Assembly (NCBI GenBank): GCA_006937955.1
Contig: SSNP01000017.1
Coordinates: forward strand, 3,930,283-3,994,282
Direction of reading: 5' to 3'
Length of the DNA stretch: 64,000 bases
Origin: Pachypanchax playfairii
Taxonomy: Eukaryota; Chordata; Actinopteri; Cyprinodontiformes; Aplocheilidae
Positions 24,301-36,711 of the stretch are shown one piece after another. The notes beneath the pieces are model-generated. The model had not been told where the DNA came from. It ran no database searches and saw only the letters and a program-made list of their open reading frames with translations. Position 1 is the first letter of the stretch; each line of letters begins with the position of its first letter. Position numbers and translations under genes: made by a program.

Positions 24301-26957
24301 TAAATCAACAGTTATAATTGGAGCAATCTAATCATAAAGCGATACAGTCCTTATCACAAAATCCTGGCATCAATTACCGTTAAAGGCCCTAAATGATCAG
24401 TGTTTATACAGTAAACTTAGCAAAAGGACTATTAACAGAACATCGTTCTAACAAAACTAAAACATATTTATTTATTTCACCGTTGAATGTCGGAACATCG
24501 AATGTGGACATTGCAGTTTATAATCTGTGTCAATTGTTACTGCTCATCATACCAGAGTAAGATTTCATCATTTTACATTAAACTAATCAAAACTAGAAAT
24601 CAAAGACAAACTTTTAATACCTTGAAAAATGCAAATGAATTTTGTTTTTATTACAGAAACCAATAAAACAGCTCAGCAAAGGAAAACATTAACTAAAATA
24701 TTTTTATGATAATGTTAAAGACTGAAACTAGCTGCAATGTCTATTTTGGACATAATGAATAAAGAAGTCTTTATTTAAGGATATTTCACTGTACATTTTT
24801 ACTAGACCTACAGTAGATTACAAACCAACATACAACTCGGGACTTTATATATTAAACAAATCACACAGTTATATAAAGTAGATTTATAATTATGCATACA
24901 AAGACTAAAGACTTCTCTGTAATCAATAAGTTCAGACTTAGATGTTACCCACCCAGCAGCATATAATTCAACTGATATAACACAGAAAGCCAGTCTCAAA
25001 TGCAATTGAAAAGGGCATTTTAATATTCCTTTTTCTGCCACCCCACATTTTTTTAAAGCCCAAACACATTGACACAAATGCCCTTTTCTTTAAATTAAAG
25101 CTTGGGGGAATGAGATAAAATAAATCTAAAAAAATATATTATTACTTTTTTGAGCATACAGAATCACACATGAGAGGTGTAAAAACCTAAATCTTTTCTC
25201 TGAAGCAGAATCTTTACTCTGTTTTTTATTTTTTTTACAAAGGTGTTTTAGCTCCGAAGGAAAATAACAGGACATTCACTGATTCCTAAAAACCTGTGGT
25301 ACATAGAAAAGTGAACGACGTAAACAAGGCATACAGAACGTATAGATATGTATGATCCATGTAAAGAAAGATGGTTTAAGATATTAAAAGTGAGCATCAC
25401 TGCTGCCATAAACTAATTTATTCTTTGACAGAAATACGTGACCATCTGTTTATCAGACCAAGTGAACACGTTTGCCTTGAGTTGAACAGTTACAAGCTGA
25501 ATTGAAAATCAGCATAAGGTTCACTATAGGATTTTTCATTCTACAAGAGGCCACAACAAATAAGTGAAGGACAGTTGCAGCCCTGTGCCAAGCAATTAAC
25601 TGGTGATTTGGCACAGCAGAGATTTCTTTCCAGGTGTCCCACTCTGTTCTCCATATGAAGCTTGTGTTGTTCAACGCCTCCCATCTCTCCTGATAGCCTC
25701 ACAGGCATCGTGTTAGTTGTGCCAATAAAGCTTTTTATTTGGCTGCAGGAGATGAAGAACAAGTGTTCCCACACTTAGCTCTGTCAACCTGACTGAATAA
25801 CATTAATTTTGTCATTCTTATTGCTCAGAAAATATTGTCATGGAATATAAATGGTTACCCAAGACAGGCTAAGTGCCTCTGTGTTATATACACTCCAAGC
25901 TCTCTTTAAAGAGCAATGAGGTGAAGATTTAGATTTTTTTTTTTGTGCAGAACTTAGTTGTTATAAAACAAATCATGCAGATGAAAACCTATTTAAAACT
26001 ATGAAATATATAAAAAAAATAGGCTCAAATAATGTTTTTCTGTGATTTCCACCAACGTTATTCACACAAGAAGCTCTGTTTAAGACTCAGTTCTCTTTCA
26101 TTTAAATGTATTTGGAAGTAATTCCATCTAATAAAACACCTCAGACGACCTCATTACTAAAACCAATCAACTGCGAGGGAGGAAGTATTTCTCTAAACCA
26201 GACTGTGACTCTCATTCTGCTGGTTCACTCTGGCATCTTCTTCTCCTCTCAGTTGTTATTCAAAGGGAAAGTTCATCTTCAATCACTGAACCAATGATAT
26301 TGTGTTAGCAGCAACAGCATAAATGAAATGGGTAATATGCTGTGGGAAACACTGATAGATGAGCACTCCGACCCTTACAAGACCAGTTCGCTGTTATACC
26401 CCCTTTCACCTCAATTCCAATTTATCAAATCTCGACTTTTGTCACCTTTAAATTGGATTTGGCTGGTGAGAGCACATTATATTTCATTCTAGCAGGAGCC
26501 TTGTTTCACGAGGTTGCAACAGTCTACTTCCATATCAGAGTGACATCAAAACAACAATACAAATTTAGGGCAGCGTAGATACTAATTAAGCCCAATCATC
26601 TCAGCATCCACAGGCGTAGCGCTGTTGTAAACAGCCCTGTCAGTGTTGCATGATTACAAAAGTACAATACAAAAACAGTCTACTTCTGTTTAGTTTGTGC
26701 CCTGGGACATCGACAGAGACGCAAAATCATTAAAAGTCTGCTTCAACATTACAAGTAATAAATATATTTCCCTCTTATCATGTCTTTGTCGTGGATTCAG
26801 TCAAACTGTGCTTACAGGCAGAAAGGAAAGGACTTTTTGGAACATTCAGAAATTGAAAAAAAATAATTAAAAAGACACTGATGTAACACAGTCTGCTTCA
26901 GACATTCTATCTTAACATTTACTCTTCGATGATAATATTACTGGGAATATTACTCAC
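18307..26957 (-). other. cadm2: cadm2 intron splitting Ig1 (8.7 kb)
   Basis: GT-AG intron without a recognisable exon or complete transposon. It contains an A/C-rich low-complexity patch (22990-23135) and moderately GC-rich stretches near 21950-22260 and 25560-25790. Open frames, including 22879-23304 on the plus strand, are low-complexity or random-looking. Confidence 0.75.
22990..23135. repeat. AAC/AAT-rich low-complexity tract
   Basis: Degenerate runs of aac and aat trinucleotides with poly-A. They produce an artificial long plus-strand frame rich in Asn, Thr and Lys that should not be read as a gene. Confidence 0.8.
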
Positions 26958-27107
26958 CTTTTTTGTCCCCAAAAAACAGAGTTTGTTGTGCAGGATTTGA
27001 CCACTGGAGGGAAGTGTTATCATTGTAATCCACACGACAGGTCATGTTGGCTTTGCCCCCCTCCACCACTGTCACATTTTGAGTGATGGGAAACTGACCC
27101 TGGCCAC
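26958..27107 (-). CDS. cadm2: cadm2 exon: N-terminal half of Ig1
   Basis: The acceptor TCTCACAG ends at 27108 and the donor AAAAAAG|GTGAGT is at 26958/26957. It encodes GGQGQFPITQNVTVVEGG, then MTCRVDYNDNTSLQWSNPA and ends FFGDKK. It holds the start of the mature protein, the first Ig1 cysteine (MTC) and core Trp (LQW), and several N-glycosylation sequons (NVT, NMT, NTS). Its first two bases complete a Gly codon with the G left by the microexon. 150 bp, phase 1 in and out. Confidence 0.97.
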
Positions 27108-27359
27108 CTGTGAGATTGTAAAACAGAGGTTGAGGATAAGATTATGGCATTAAGCCAGGTGTTTTCAATTTTAATCACGATCATTTTCTTTTAGACTTCA
27201 TATTAACAATGTTTTCCAAGCTTAACCGTGTCTTTCTTGCATTAGAGTGAATCAGAAATAGTTGTATGGGAGTCCAGCTGAACTGGTCCACAGCTTTCAA
27301 CAGCTGCTGGATGAGGGCTGAGGTTTCTTTTTATGGTGGCAACAATGGTAGGTTTTAGC

Positions 27360-27600
27360 CTCCCAGTGTGCTTTCCTTGTTGCCTTATTGCAGGACCCTA
27401 ATTGGTAGCATGGCCTAATTAGAGGTAGTCATGTTCGGCTGCAGTGTGTAGAGCTGCAGCTGGGTGGTAAATTGACACATAATCCCAGACACTGTGGGCC
27501 TTCGATCCGAGCGACTGCCGTGCCCTGAAACAGGCGCTCGTCACAGTGTGCAGAATACATCCAAATGAGACCTAATCACCCAGCCTTGCTGGATTTTACC
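27360..27600. promoter_or_regulatory. candidate conserved intronic regulatory stretch
   Basis: A GC-richer, non-repetitive block just upstream (in transcript order) of the first Ig1 exon. It has CCTAATTGG and CCTAATTAG with homeodomain cores at 27399 and 27416, plus E-box-like CAGCTG near 27456. It resembles vertebrate conserved non-coding elements in texture, but conservation itself cannot be seen from one sequence. Confidence 0.25.
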
Positions 27601-29524
27601 TTCTTATTGCACATTTGTACTTGTCGTCTCAGCAAAGTCCCCTAATTACATCGCAGAAGTATTTTTATCCTGCCTGTGTTTTATTGAAGTCCACCGAGCT
27701 TCAGAACCACATATTTAAAACCAATACACCTTTCAAGAGAATTGTGATTAGAAGAAAAGCAGAGACCCACCACTTTGAGGATGACGGTGAAAAACAATTA
27801 TATTAGAGCTTTTAAATTGATGTTTGAGCCTGCAAGAATCCACCGTCCACAAGTTAATAATCTGTACATGTTTCTCCAGATACAGGTCTGCTTTGGTTTC
27901 TGTTTGTACACTTGTGTAGCTGAAGGTGACATTGTCTCTGCCCCTCCCAGGTACAGTTCACCACGGGGATATCTCAGCTAAGGGAGCAGCTTTCTGCCTC
28001 ATTAGTCCCACTCACACACGGGCACAGAGGAGGGTGGGACAGACAAAGGTCTGTGGACCTTCCTTGACCTAAAGTGCCCAGATGAAGTTCATCGTCAGTG
28101 AGAGGATAAGGTAAGTTTCACCATAAATCTTGGTCAAACAAGTATTTCTATAGAAAACATCATTTTTTGAACTTATTAATGAAATAAGTTCTTTAAAATG
28201 AGCTTTAATAATGTAGAACATTTTAAAATATATTTGTTTTCAATAATTGGACATAATTTCATCATGTTATTAATGCAATACCTGAAATACAGCAATCAGT
28301 ACAGTACATTTTACAAAACGTTACGTATATCTTGTCCACTAGATAAAACCCAAACAGGAGAAATATGACTGCATTTATGATTTACTCTGGTTTCCGTAAA
28401 TAAGGTTGTTTATTAAATACTTGTTGCTGACATGTTTTTAATTATGCCTGTAAGGCAAATAACGATTGTTTTCATCATCAGAATCCCCCGTGACCCTGAA
28501 CAGGAACAAACAGGTAAGAAAACTGACAAAGTGGCAAAGATTTTATTACTAAGTTGAGGATAACTTATTATATTTAGTTGGAGAATTAGATTTTTTTTTA
28601 AACTTATTTAAGTTTGCATTAACTGTAAGCACTGCCAGTTTCTTGGGACTCAATTTTTTAGGAAAATATTAATTTCCTCCTTGCACCTCTTTTAAAGACC
28701 AAATATTACCTGCACTGGCTTCATAAAGACAGGTGACAAATTAAATGACAAGAAAATAAACCTTTATTCCTTTATTGTTGCATTGAGAGTAACATCTTTG
28801 GGTCTATTTGTCTCCTCAGAAGAGAGGGCCAACACAAATCAATACAAAGTTTTTCTGAGTGTTCACCTTTGATCTGTGAAGAAACATCTCTCTCCTGATG
28901 GGAGTGGTCTCTTCCAGGATGACAATGCCCCCATCCACGGGGTCACTGAATGATTTGATGAGTGTGAAAAAGGTGAATCGTATACTCAAGTCATTTTTTT
29001 GTCTCCAGACCTCAACTTATATGCACACATATGGGAGAATCCATACCAGTGTGTTAGAACTGAGACATACTCATCTCCACTCCTATCAACAAGACGTTAG
29101 ATAAGCGAATATCCTCTAAGAACTGTGTTCTGTCCTTTTAGTTGAAACTTTTATAGTAAAAGCCAAGATGAACTGAAGCTGCTCTGGTGTTTATTCAATA
29201 CAAAACTAACCCACTTTAAGGTTTTCTTTATGTTTTCACCCTTCAGAAACCTGTTATCATCCGTACCTACCTAATGATGCACACCTAACCAGAAAAAGTC
29301 TTCAATGACATTTATTAAAAGAAACAGCAAATATCACTGGATAAAACAAACCAGCCGAATAAATCACTGGTTACTACTTAAAAATACTCATTTAGGCCAA
29401 TTCACACATAAAATACTGGTTAAGAGCAATTTAGTAAACAAAATTAAGATTTATTTATATCAAAAACTCTTATAATTATTAATGACATGTAAATATTAGT
29501 AACATTTAACATTTACATAAATGT

Positions 29525-29630
29525 TATACTATACTATACTATACTGTACTGTACTGTACTGTACGATACGATACGATACGATACGATACGATACGATACG
29601 ATACGATACGATACGATACGATACGATACA
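29525..29630. repeat. pentanucleotide array with ordered unit variants
   Basis: In register, the array reads ATACT x4, GTACT x3, GTACG x1, ATACG x12, then ATACA. Each block differs from the next by a single substitution, and all four combinations of the two variable positions occur. It is a microsatellite of about 106 bp, probably length-polymorphic. Confidence 0.95.
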
Positions 29631-32595
29631 TTTATTGTATTTCTCTTCTTCATTATTGTCACGCTTTTCATCTAAACACAAGCTGCATTATGTTGTAATA
29701 TAATCAGTGCCTGTGTGTAATTAATTATGAATTAAAGCTTAAAACAGATAAGTCTATTGTGAAGTAAATTTCTATAATTTGCTAAGATGAAACTCATTAG
29801 GCTCCACGTGTGATAAAAAGATAGAAATTACCCCCCCCCCCCCATACACTGGATTCTCTAATAAAAGTCACAACACCAAATAACTGAAAACTAATTAAAT
29901 AAATTCCATGATGAGTGAGATCTTAAGATCAAAACTCCTGAATTATTAGATGTAGGAGTGTTAATGATCTCAACACAGTATTTCAAATCTGAATGAAAAT
30001 AAAAAAAAAGCAGAAACGAGATGCAGGTAACGTATTTAAGGATATATGAAGTAAACAAAGAGTTTGATAAAAGTGAAGGTCATTTTGTCGAGTTGTGGCT
30101 GTTTTGACGTAAAAACAAACCCAGTGAAAATGAACAAACATTGAGTTACAGCAGGAAATGGGTTGTGTGGTTTACTGATGATCCAAGATGACTCTGCAAG
30201 ATGCCCTTGAAGATCCCCTAAACACAAAACATTTCAGCTCTGCAGGTAAAGAACTTTAGCATTTTGCTTTTGAGCAAAAGCTACTAAATGTTGACACCTC
30301 TCTCATTATATCAGAGCTTTCTTATTTTAATTTGTTGTTGTCACTAAGCAGGCCAGTAAAAAGTGTGTCTCGTCATCAGTTCCTGATGCTGCTCCTCTAA
30401 GATGTTGAAATAAAAGAAGAAAACATGTTGATTTAAGAGTAATTCTTTTTTTTGTCTTAAGAGAGCAGAAAGAAGGGGCCACTCCAGTAAAAGCTGAACC
30501 TTGCAATATCACCCTGAGCCGAGAGATTATGGTCCACACTCAGGTGGGCCACCAGCACACTGATCATCAGTCACAATGCCAGCACACATGAGATTAGTCA
30601 AACTGTTTGCTGTGCTTCACACATTCAGAATGCTGCTGACACATCTCTCCACGGGGGCATTAACTTTCATACAGAATCAGGTGACACTGCCTCATGAATC
30701 AAATATTTACCTGCACAGCCAAAATAGGTAGAAATGTAAATTGGGTAAGAAGATAGCATCTTCATTGTAAACACAGATATTTGATGATTATACTTTCAAG
30801 GGGAACCATATAAACAGATGTCTGCTAACATGCAGGTTTGATGTAGACGCTTCTCCTTTCCATGAGGTCTGGAGTCTGTGCAGCTGCTGTAGAGCTCAAA
30901 TATGAATACAGATGTTGAAAGTGGTTGGCTGTTGAGTGTACACAGGCAATAAGATATTTCATTTCATCTCAGTTCAGCTCTCCTCATGCTGTTATCAGAA
31001 TGCAGCTTAGGCTATAGAGTGATGGAATTTGATCTCTGATGATATTAGAAACAAAGAATCTGATACTTATGTTATTGATTCTGCTACCTTGTGGTCAGGG
31101 TATGTAGAGAATGTGAAGATTACAGTAGTAGAATGGTTTGTGACAATTCTTTAAGGAAGGAGTAAGAAAATTAACTAATGATTGCAGACGAGGGGTTTTT
31201 AATGGCCTTTGCTTTTGTCCAATTGTATTCTGATATGTGTAAAAAAAAATGCTTGTTGCGAAGCGGTGTCTGAAAACCTTCCCATCATAAAACCCTGTTG
31301 CATGTACAAATTCACTGACTCATCTAATGACCACTGACCCGGGGCATAAGTTGAATAATATGAAGAATGTCTCTGTTTAGGAGAACAGCGAGTTAGTGGA
31401 GGAAGAATGAGGCATACCACCCCAAAAACCTTTCTCAGTTTCAGCTGACTGCACCAAATAATGGAAAGCAGCTCTTTGATAAATGGCTGGAGTGCAGTCA
31501 AGCACACCGCTGCAGAATAAACTGTAAACTGTGAGCAGGGTAAAAGAAAACAAATAACTCAGAACATAGTTCAACCAATTCCTTCATTCATTAGGAAAAA
31601 ATAAAAATGATTAAGCTTATATAAAATAAATTCCAACCAATTATCCAAACTCCAGTCCATCTGTGGCGCTTGATTTCTAAAAGCTTGTTTGCAAACAGAG
31701 GTGTTAGATGCTCCTCTCTGCACACTGATTTAGTAACTTACGGAACAATGCAAACCCCTAATAACAATCTGTTAGAGTTTCTCAGTAAAAAAAACTTGAT
31801 TTATTTTTCTGCTGAGTGTTGAATGTCTAAAATGGTTGTTTTGAAAATGTGATGCACTTTTACTATTGAGCATTCATTAGTCAAACCATTGGACTATGAT
31901 GAATTATCAAATGTCTCAGAGGAAATAAATAAATAAATACAAATGGACGTTGGTTATATTCAGAAATACATAAATGTAAAATGTAAATCATACTTATCTG
32001 AATCAAATATAATCAGTTCTAAAATGTGTTTATTCTTGTATAAGAAATAAGCTTTTTAAGATTTTTTTTTCCCAGCAGACTGTCGACTGAGTCTCACACT
32101 GAGTTACTGTATACAGCTGCTTGTTTACTCTTTATTTCAGTAGTTCAGTTATATTTTCTGATTATATTCACTTTGCTTATCTTTTGCTCTATTTTTAGTA
32201 TGTGGATTTTTGGGACAATAACAAGAATCCAATAAAATGCTTATATTCCCCCCAAACCACAAGAGATTTTAGTTACAGAGTAGCTGTTATTCTTCAGAAT
32301 ACATGATGAGAGCAGCTGAATCCCTCAAGAGATGAAGCAGAAAACCTTCTGGTCAAACTTGTGGGAGGAATATTGACGTCAATGTCCGTTTGATCAGCTA
32401 ATATTAAAAACTTACTGTCTATAATGATAAAAAACTAAAAATTATGGTTTGTATACAAAATCAAAAACAACAGAAAAAAAAACAAAAGAAAAAACTATAA
32501 ACACAAAATATTTTACATGTTAAATTTTGTAAGTTTCAAATTCAGTTTAAATCTCAAAATGTTAGGAAATCAAAACTGGCCTCTCATAAGACGTT

Positions 32596-33051
32596 TCAAA
32601 AACTATATACTCTTGAAAATTTTGTGATTGATAAAATTACGCTGACATCACATAATGTGTTTAATTGCCTACCTCTGTATGCTGTAATCTGATAAACATC
32701 GAAAGACACAGGCAATTTATTACAAATTTTGGAAAGTTTGTAAAAACCTATAGCTTGAAAAGTGCAGGTCACCGTATGTTTGGTTCTTACTGCATCTCTC
32801 ATTTTACTTACATCAAACAGCTCACCATCTTCAGATAAGCAGACAGCATCGAATAGACACCTTATTTCCTTTGACACATCCACCGGTGTGCCAGACGTTA
32901 CACTTTCACAAATCTTCAAAGAGGTTATATACAATATGTAATAAGTTTGACTGCATTCAGCAGAGTAAATAACTCCAGGATCCAGGCTGGTGGTTGTGTT
33001 GCATTTTTTACCATCTATTCTAAACCACCGAATAAAACATCCCTGTTTCAA
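32596..33051 (-). other. orphan open frame, 151 codons, no recognised family
   Basis: An uninterrupted minus-strand frame, opening at a TTG rather than an ATG and ending near 32596. The translation is not low-complexity: it includes FIRWFRIDGKKCNTTTSLD, SVTSGTPVDVSKEIRCLFDA and FYKLSKICNKLPVSFDVYQ. It follows another frame of similar character (33073-33279) across a 12-nt poly-T. I do not recognise either. In AT-rich DNA of this size a frame of this length can arise by chance, so it may be a transposon or retrogene relic, an unusual gene fragment, or noise. Confidence 0.3.
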
Positions 33052-33072
33052 CCTTCAATACAAAGCTTGCTT

Positions 33073-33279
33073 TTATCTCAATATCTTTTGTAAAAAAAAA
33101 AAACATTCTTTGAAGGCCCTGATGACAAATAAAGATATAAGTGCTTCCACTGTTAGTGAACTCCAAGAAACATTTTCAGTAATGGTTAATCCTTCTCTGA
33201 AAACAAGCCTCTCAAATTTATGAATAATTTCACATGGGAGCAGATGAAAGGGTCGATGTCTCTGTTTGTCCCAGTACAT
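33073..33279 (-). other. orphan open frame, 68 codons, adjacent to 32596-33051
   Basis: Begins at ATG 33279 with MYWDKQRHRPFHLLPCEII, continues ERLVFREGLTITENVSWSS, and ends just after a homopolymer-encoded run of Phe. Its composition looks protein-like and it lies directly upstream of the 151-codon frame on the same strand. The two could be one sequence split by a frameshift at the poly-T. No family is recognised. Confidence 0.25.
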
Positions 33280-35879
33280 CTCTAAACTGAATATTGGTAG
33301 TCAGACTTTGAGTCATAATTGTAAGGTAGAGATCTTTTTGTTTCCAACAAGAACCTTTATTCCCTCAAACGAGCTGTTTGCTAAAAGAAACTGTCTCAAA
33401 AAAGTCAAACCAACAACAATAACAGTGTTGGTTTAAAAGTCAAGAACTAAATGTGATAAACACATTCACTACCAGATGTTATATGAGTCTATGTGAGTCT
33501 ATGTGAGTCTTGAAAACAATTGTTGACTGTTGAGTTGATGGATGGTCTATGGCTGGTTGTTCACTGCTTTTAGATTCCTCTCTACCTACCCCACGTCATC
33601 ACAGCATCACACCCCGTGTTGTAGTTCTGTCTCTTGTTTGCGCCCACACAGACCATTTCACCTCTGTGACTTCCTCTGCAGCTGGATGAGAGGCATGCTA
33701 CTCTCCAACTCTTACTGCACCTCTGTGCCTCCCACGTAGGACAGCGATGAAGGTGCCTTCAATGTGCTGTATGAAAAGAAGGGCTTTAATTACAGCTGCA
33801 GAGAACTGCTGTATGCAAACAAATGGCCACAAAGAACCATAAATTTGCCTTTATTTATCCTTTAGTCTGACAGTAAGATAATTCTCTTCTCTCTTTTTGT
33901 TCTGGTACATATAAGGCACTTAGCTCTGGGAGCCAGAACTCTGGTTACTGTGGTCACTCTTGCATGAAGCCCATGTAACGTACATTTTGCACTTGTACCA
34001 GTAATTGAAAGAGTAGAAGGATTGTAGACTGATTAAATGCATATGAATGAAAATCTTTGGCACAGCTCATCTAAACTGTAGGATAAACAGAACTATGCGC
34101 AAAGTCCCAATCAATTCGAGCATGCAACTACCGTGAATTCAGCTTAAGACAATGGCTGTCTTGGGAATATTAATAAAATTGTATTTCTACAAGCACTGAA
34201 AGAAGAATGGTAACTGAAATAAAGTTTATTCCCTGCACAGAGACAATAACAAACAAGTGTTCCAAGAGAACAGAACAAACATGTGACGCACTAGGTCATT
34301 TTAAAGAGATGTCTAATCTTGTCACATTTTTTTTTTTTTACTTTTGCACATCCTCCCACTTTCTACCAAATTTATTTAAACTGACTTATCATAATATTAA
34401 TAAATATTTAAAAAAATAAAAACACAAATTTAATTCAGCCACAAAAATATCTGCATTGGTGGTATTTCTCATACATTTTTATTAAAACTACAGTAGATCA
34501 CTAGTTGGTTGAACATATGCATGTTCACATATGTGCACATCCTGAAAAAAAGTGATAATTTATAATTTCATTATTGCCAATACATTCCTGATATCTCCAT
34601 AGAGATTAACAGCCACTGTAACCTTTCATAGATGTTGCCGCAGCTCGTCATAATTTTTGACGATGAGTTAAATACAAAGTTGTTTAATTTAATGATCTTT
34701 AATTATTTAAATTATTTAAACAGTAATAAAAAAAAACAACAACACTGTGTGCAACAACAGTTTTTTCACCCAAACGTATGACAATTAAATATTGTGATTT
34801 ACATGTAAAACATTTAGAGAGTGTTTAAAGCTTTGTGCCTCCCGTGTTCTCTCAGGGGCTCTACAGGTTAGGAAACACATCTGTTCATAGGGACTAAAGC
34901 AGCATTAACCCTTTAAGTAGCAGAATGACACCAGCTTCATCCTTCCAATAAAAACAAACAAACCTTTAAATGTATCTCTGATATTTTTACTTCCCACCAC
35001 CAGTTGATGGAATTGTACATCTTTTAACTCAACATTTCCGTGCAGTCACACATAAAACATTAAAGTAAGAAAGAAAATGAAAAGCTGAGTTGATGATGGT
35101 CAATTTGCTGAGAAAACTGCAGCAGTTAAATAAAATAGAAGCGAGATTCGCTGTTCTACAAGACATTTTCAGGTTGTTACATGGATCAACACTCCTAGAA
35201 CGCTTGTAAACTGATAAAAATAACATACATTTTTAGCATTTTTATTGCCCATTTCAATGCTCCATTATTTCCTGTATTTTGTTCCTTTTCAGCAGCAACA
35301 ATAATTGAGTCAGACTGTAATTTAAATTAAATCTAAGTTAGGCTCACGTGGCCTCCTATGACCACAATACCAGCACATTTCAGGATGCTCAACTTGTTAA
35401 GTTTGTGTTAAAAAAAAGAAGTTTTTTAGAGTTAAAGAAGGGGGTTATATTAGTTTGGTGACTTGGGAGCTGTAACCATGAAAAGGTGTTGAGTTTAATT
35501 GGACAACGTGGGGATTGGGGGTGGGGGGGTGGATGAAACTACACACCCGTAATCTTTGTCATGACTTATGAGTTTAGAGATGATGTCATGATTTATGGCT
35601 TTAGATACTTCTGCCATGAGCTGTGGGTTTAGTTATGTTCCTGCTTCAGTGTAATAATTTGACCCAGAACTCTGTATTTAATGTTCTTTTATATAGCGTC
35701 AAATAACATTCTTTCATATGAGGTTGAAACAAAGTGAGTTTTTAAACAGGTTGTGGAGAGAGTAAAACGACAGTGTTGAAAGTAAAACTGTCATGAAGGA
35801 CACAAAAATGTTGCCAGATGGAGCATTAAATGATATTTTTTTCCTCAATTTTCCTAAATCTTCTCTCACTTTTGTAAAC

Positions 35880-36312
35880 CTCCCTCTCAGTTTTTTAGTT
35901 TTGTGAGTGAAGTTACTCATCCAGACTTGACCAGATGATGCACTGATCTCCTCAGCTGTTCTCACTATGCGTTGGATCATTCAGCAGGACACAGTACAGG
36001 TGTTGTACTGCATGGGGTATTCTTGATGTTGCCTCGGTAGGAGGTAAACATGATGGGGTGGAGGCTTTGACTCTTCTAAGTTTATGGTTAACTAGTTAAC
36101 TACATACACCTGCAGTATTGTCGATCCAGGTCCTCTGTGATGTGCACACTCAGAAACTTAGTGTTGCTCACCTTCTCCACAGCAACACCATTAATGACTG
36201 GAGGAGAATGGTGGGTGTGGCTCTCCTCAAGTCTCTACATTCAGGATTAAATTGTTGACTCTGCACCACTTGGCCCAGGTGGCTCACATCATTCCTATAG
36301 TAGGACTCATGG
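35880..36312 (-). mobile_element. LINE relic: C-terminal reverse-transcriptase region
   Basis: The minus-strand translation in shifting frames gives KWCRVNNLILN, then (36200-36122) VINGVAVEKVSNTKFLSVHI followed by TEDLD, then, from about 35980, IQRIVRTAEEISAS. These correspond to the 'WC-NNL-LN', 'I-G--VE-V---KFLGVHI-EDL-W' and 'L-R-VRTAE-I-G' segments found in order in the thumb and C-terminal region of fish L2/Rex1-like LINE ORF2 proteins. Frameshifts and stops make it non-functional. The exact clade and ends cannot be fixed by eye. Confidence 0.65.
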
Positions 36313-36520
36313 ACTCACCATAGTTTTATGATCCCTATCATTTAACCCAAGAACACTAACATTGGGCAATTTTCACTCACACAATTCTTATCATGAGATT
36401 TTCATTGTGTGTAATTTTACATAAATTGATGAAAACTGTATTTTATCTGGGATATTGTATTGGGTAAAATATCCCCGATGTTAGTGATGGTGAAGAAAAG
36501 TGAAGAAACGTTAAAATTCG

Positions 36521-36617
36521 TTGTTACTAATTCAAACATTTCTTTACTGTTCTTCACTTTTCTTTTCTTGGTGAAGAAAGGTGAAAAATGGTAAAGAAAT
36601 GTTAAAATTAGTAACAA
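36521..36617. repeat. imperfect palindrome with almost no loop
   Basis: The left arm, beginning TTGTTACTAATT and containing ACATTTCTTTAC, is mirrored by a right arm containing GTAAAGAAATGT and ending AATTAGTAACAA, with arms of about 48 nt. A further direct partial copy of the right arm (GGTGAAGAAAAGTGAAGAAACGTTAAAATT) begins near 36489. It could extrude as a cruciform, or be a foldback remnant or the scar of an inverted duplication. Confidence 0.75.
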
Positions 36618-36674
36618 GTAATATTAACATTAGTATTCTAGGGTTGAATGTATAAAGATATAAAACATCAAGTG

Positions 36675-36711
36675 TACTATTATATTATATAATATTATAG
36701 TATAATAGTAT
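36675..36711. repeat. AT-only palindromic patch
   Basis: A short run made only of A, T and two G/C, with dyad symmetry (ACTATTATA ... TATAATAGT). Low complexity; listed because it closely follows the palindrome at 36521-36617. Confidence 0.6.

Noticed and set aside
33484..33510. Three copies of a 10-bp unit (gagtctatgt)
   Set aside because: A minor tandem repeat with no wider structure.
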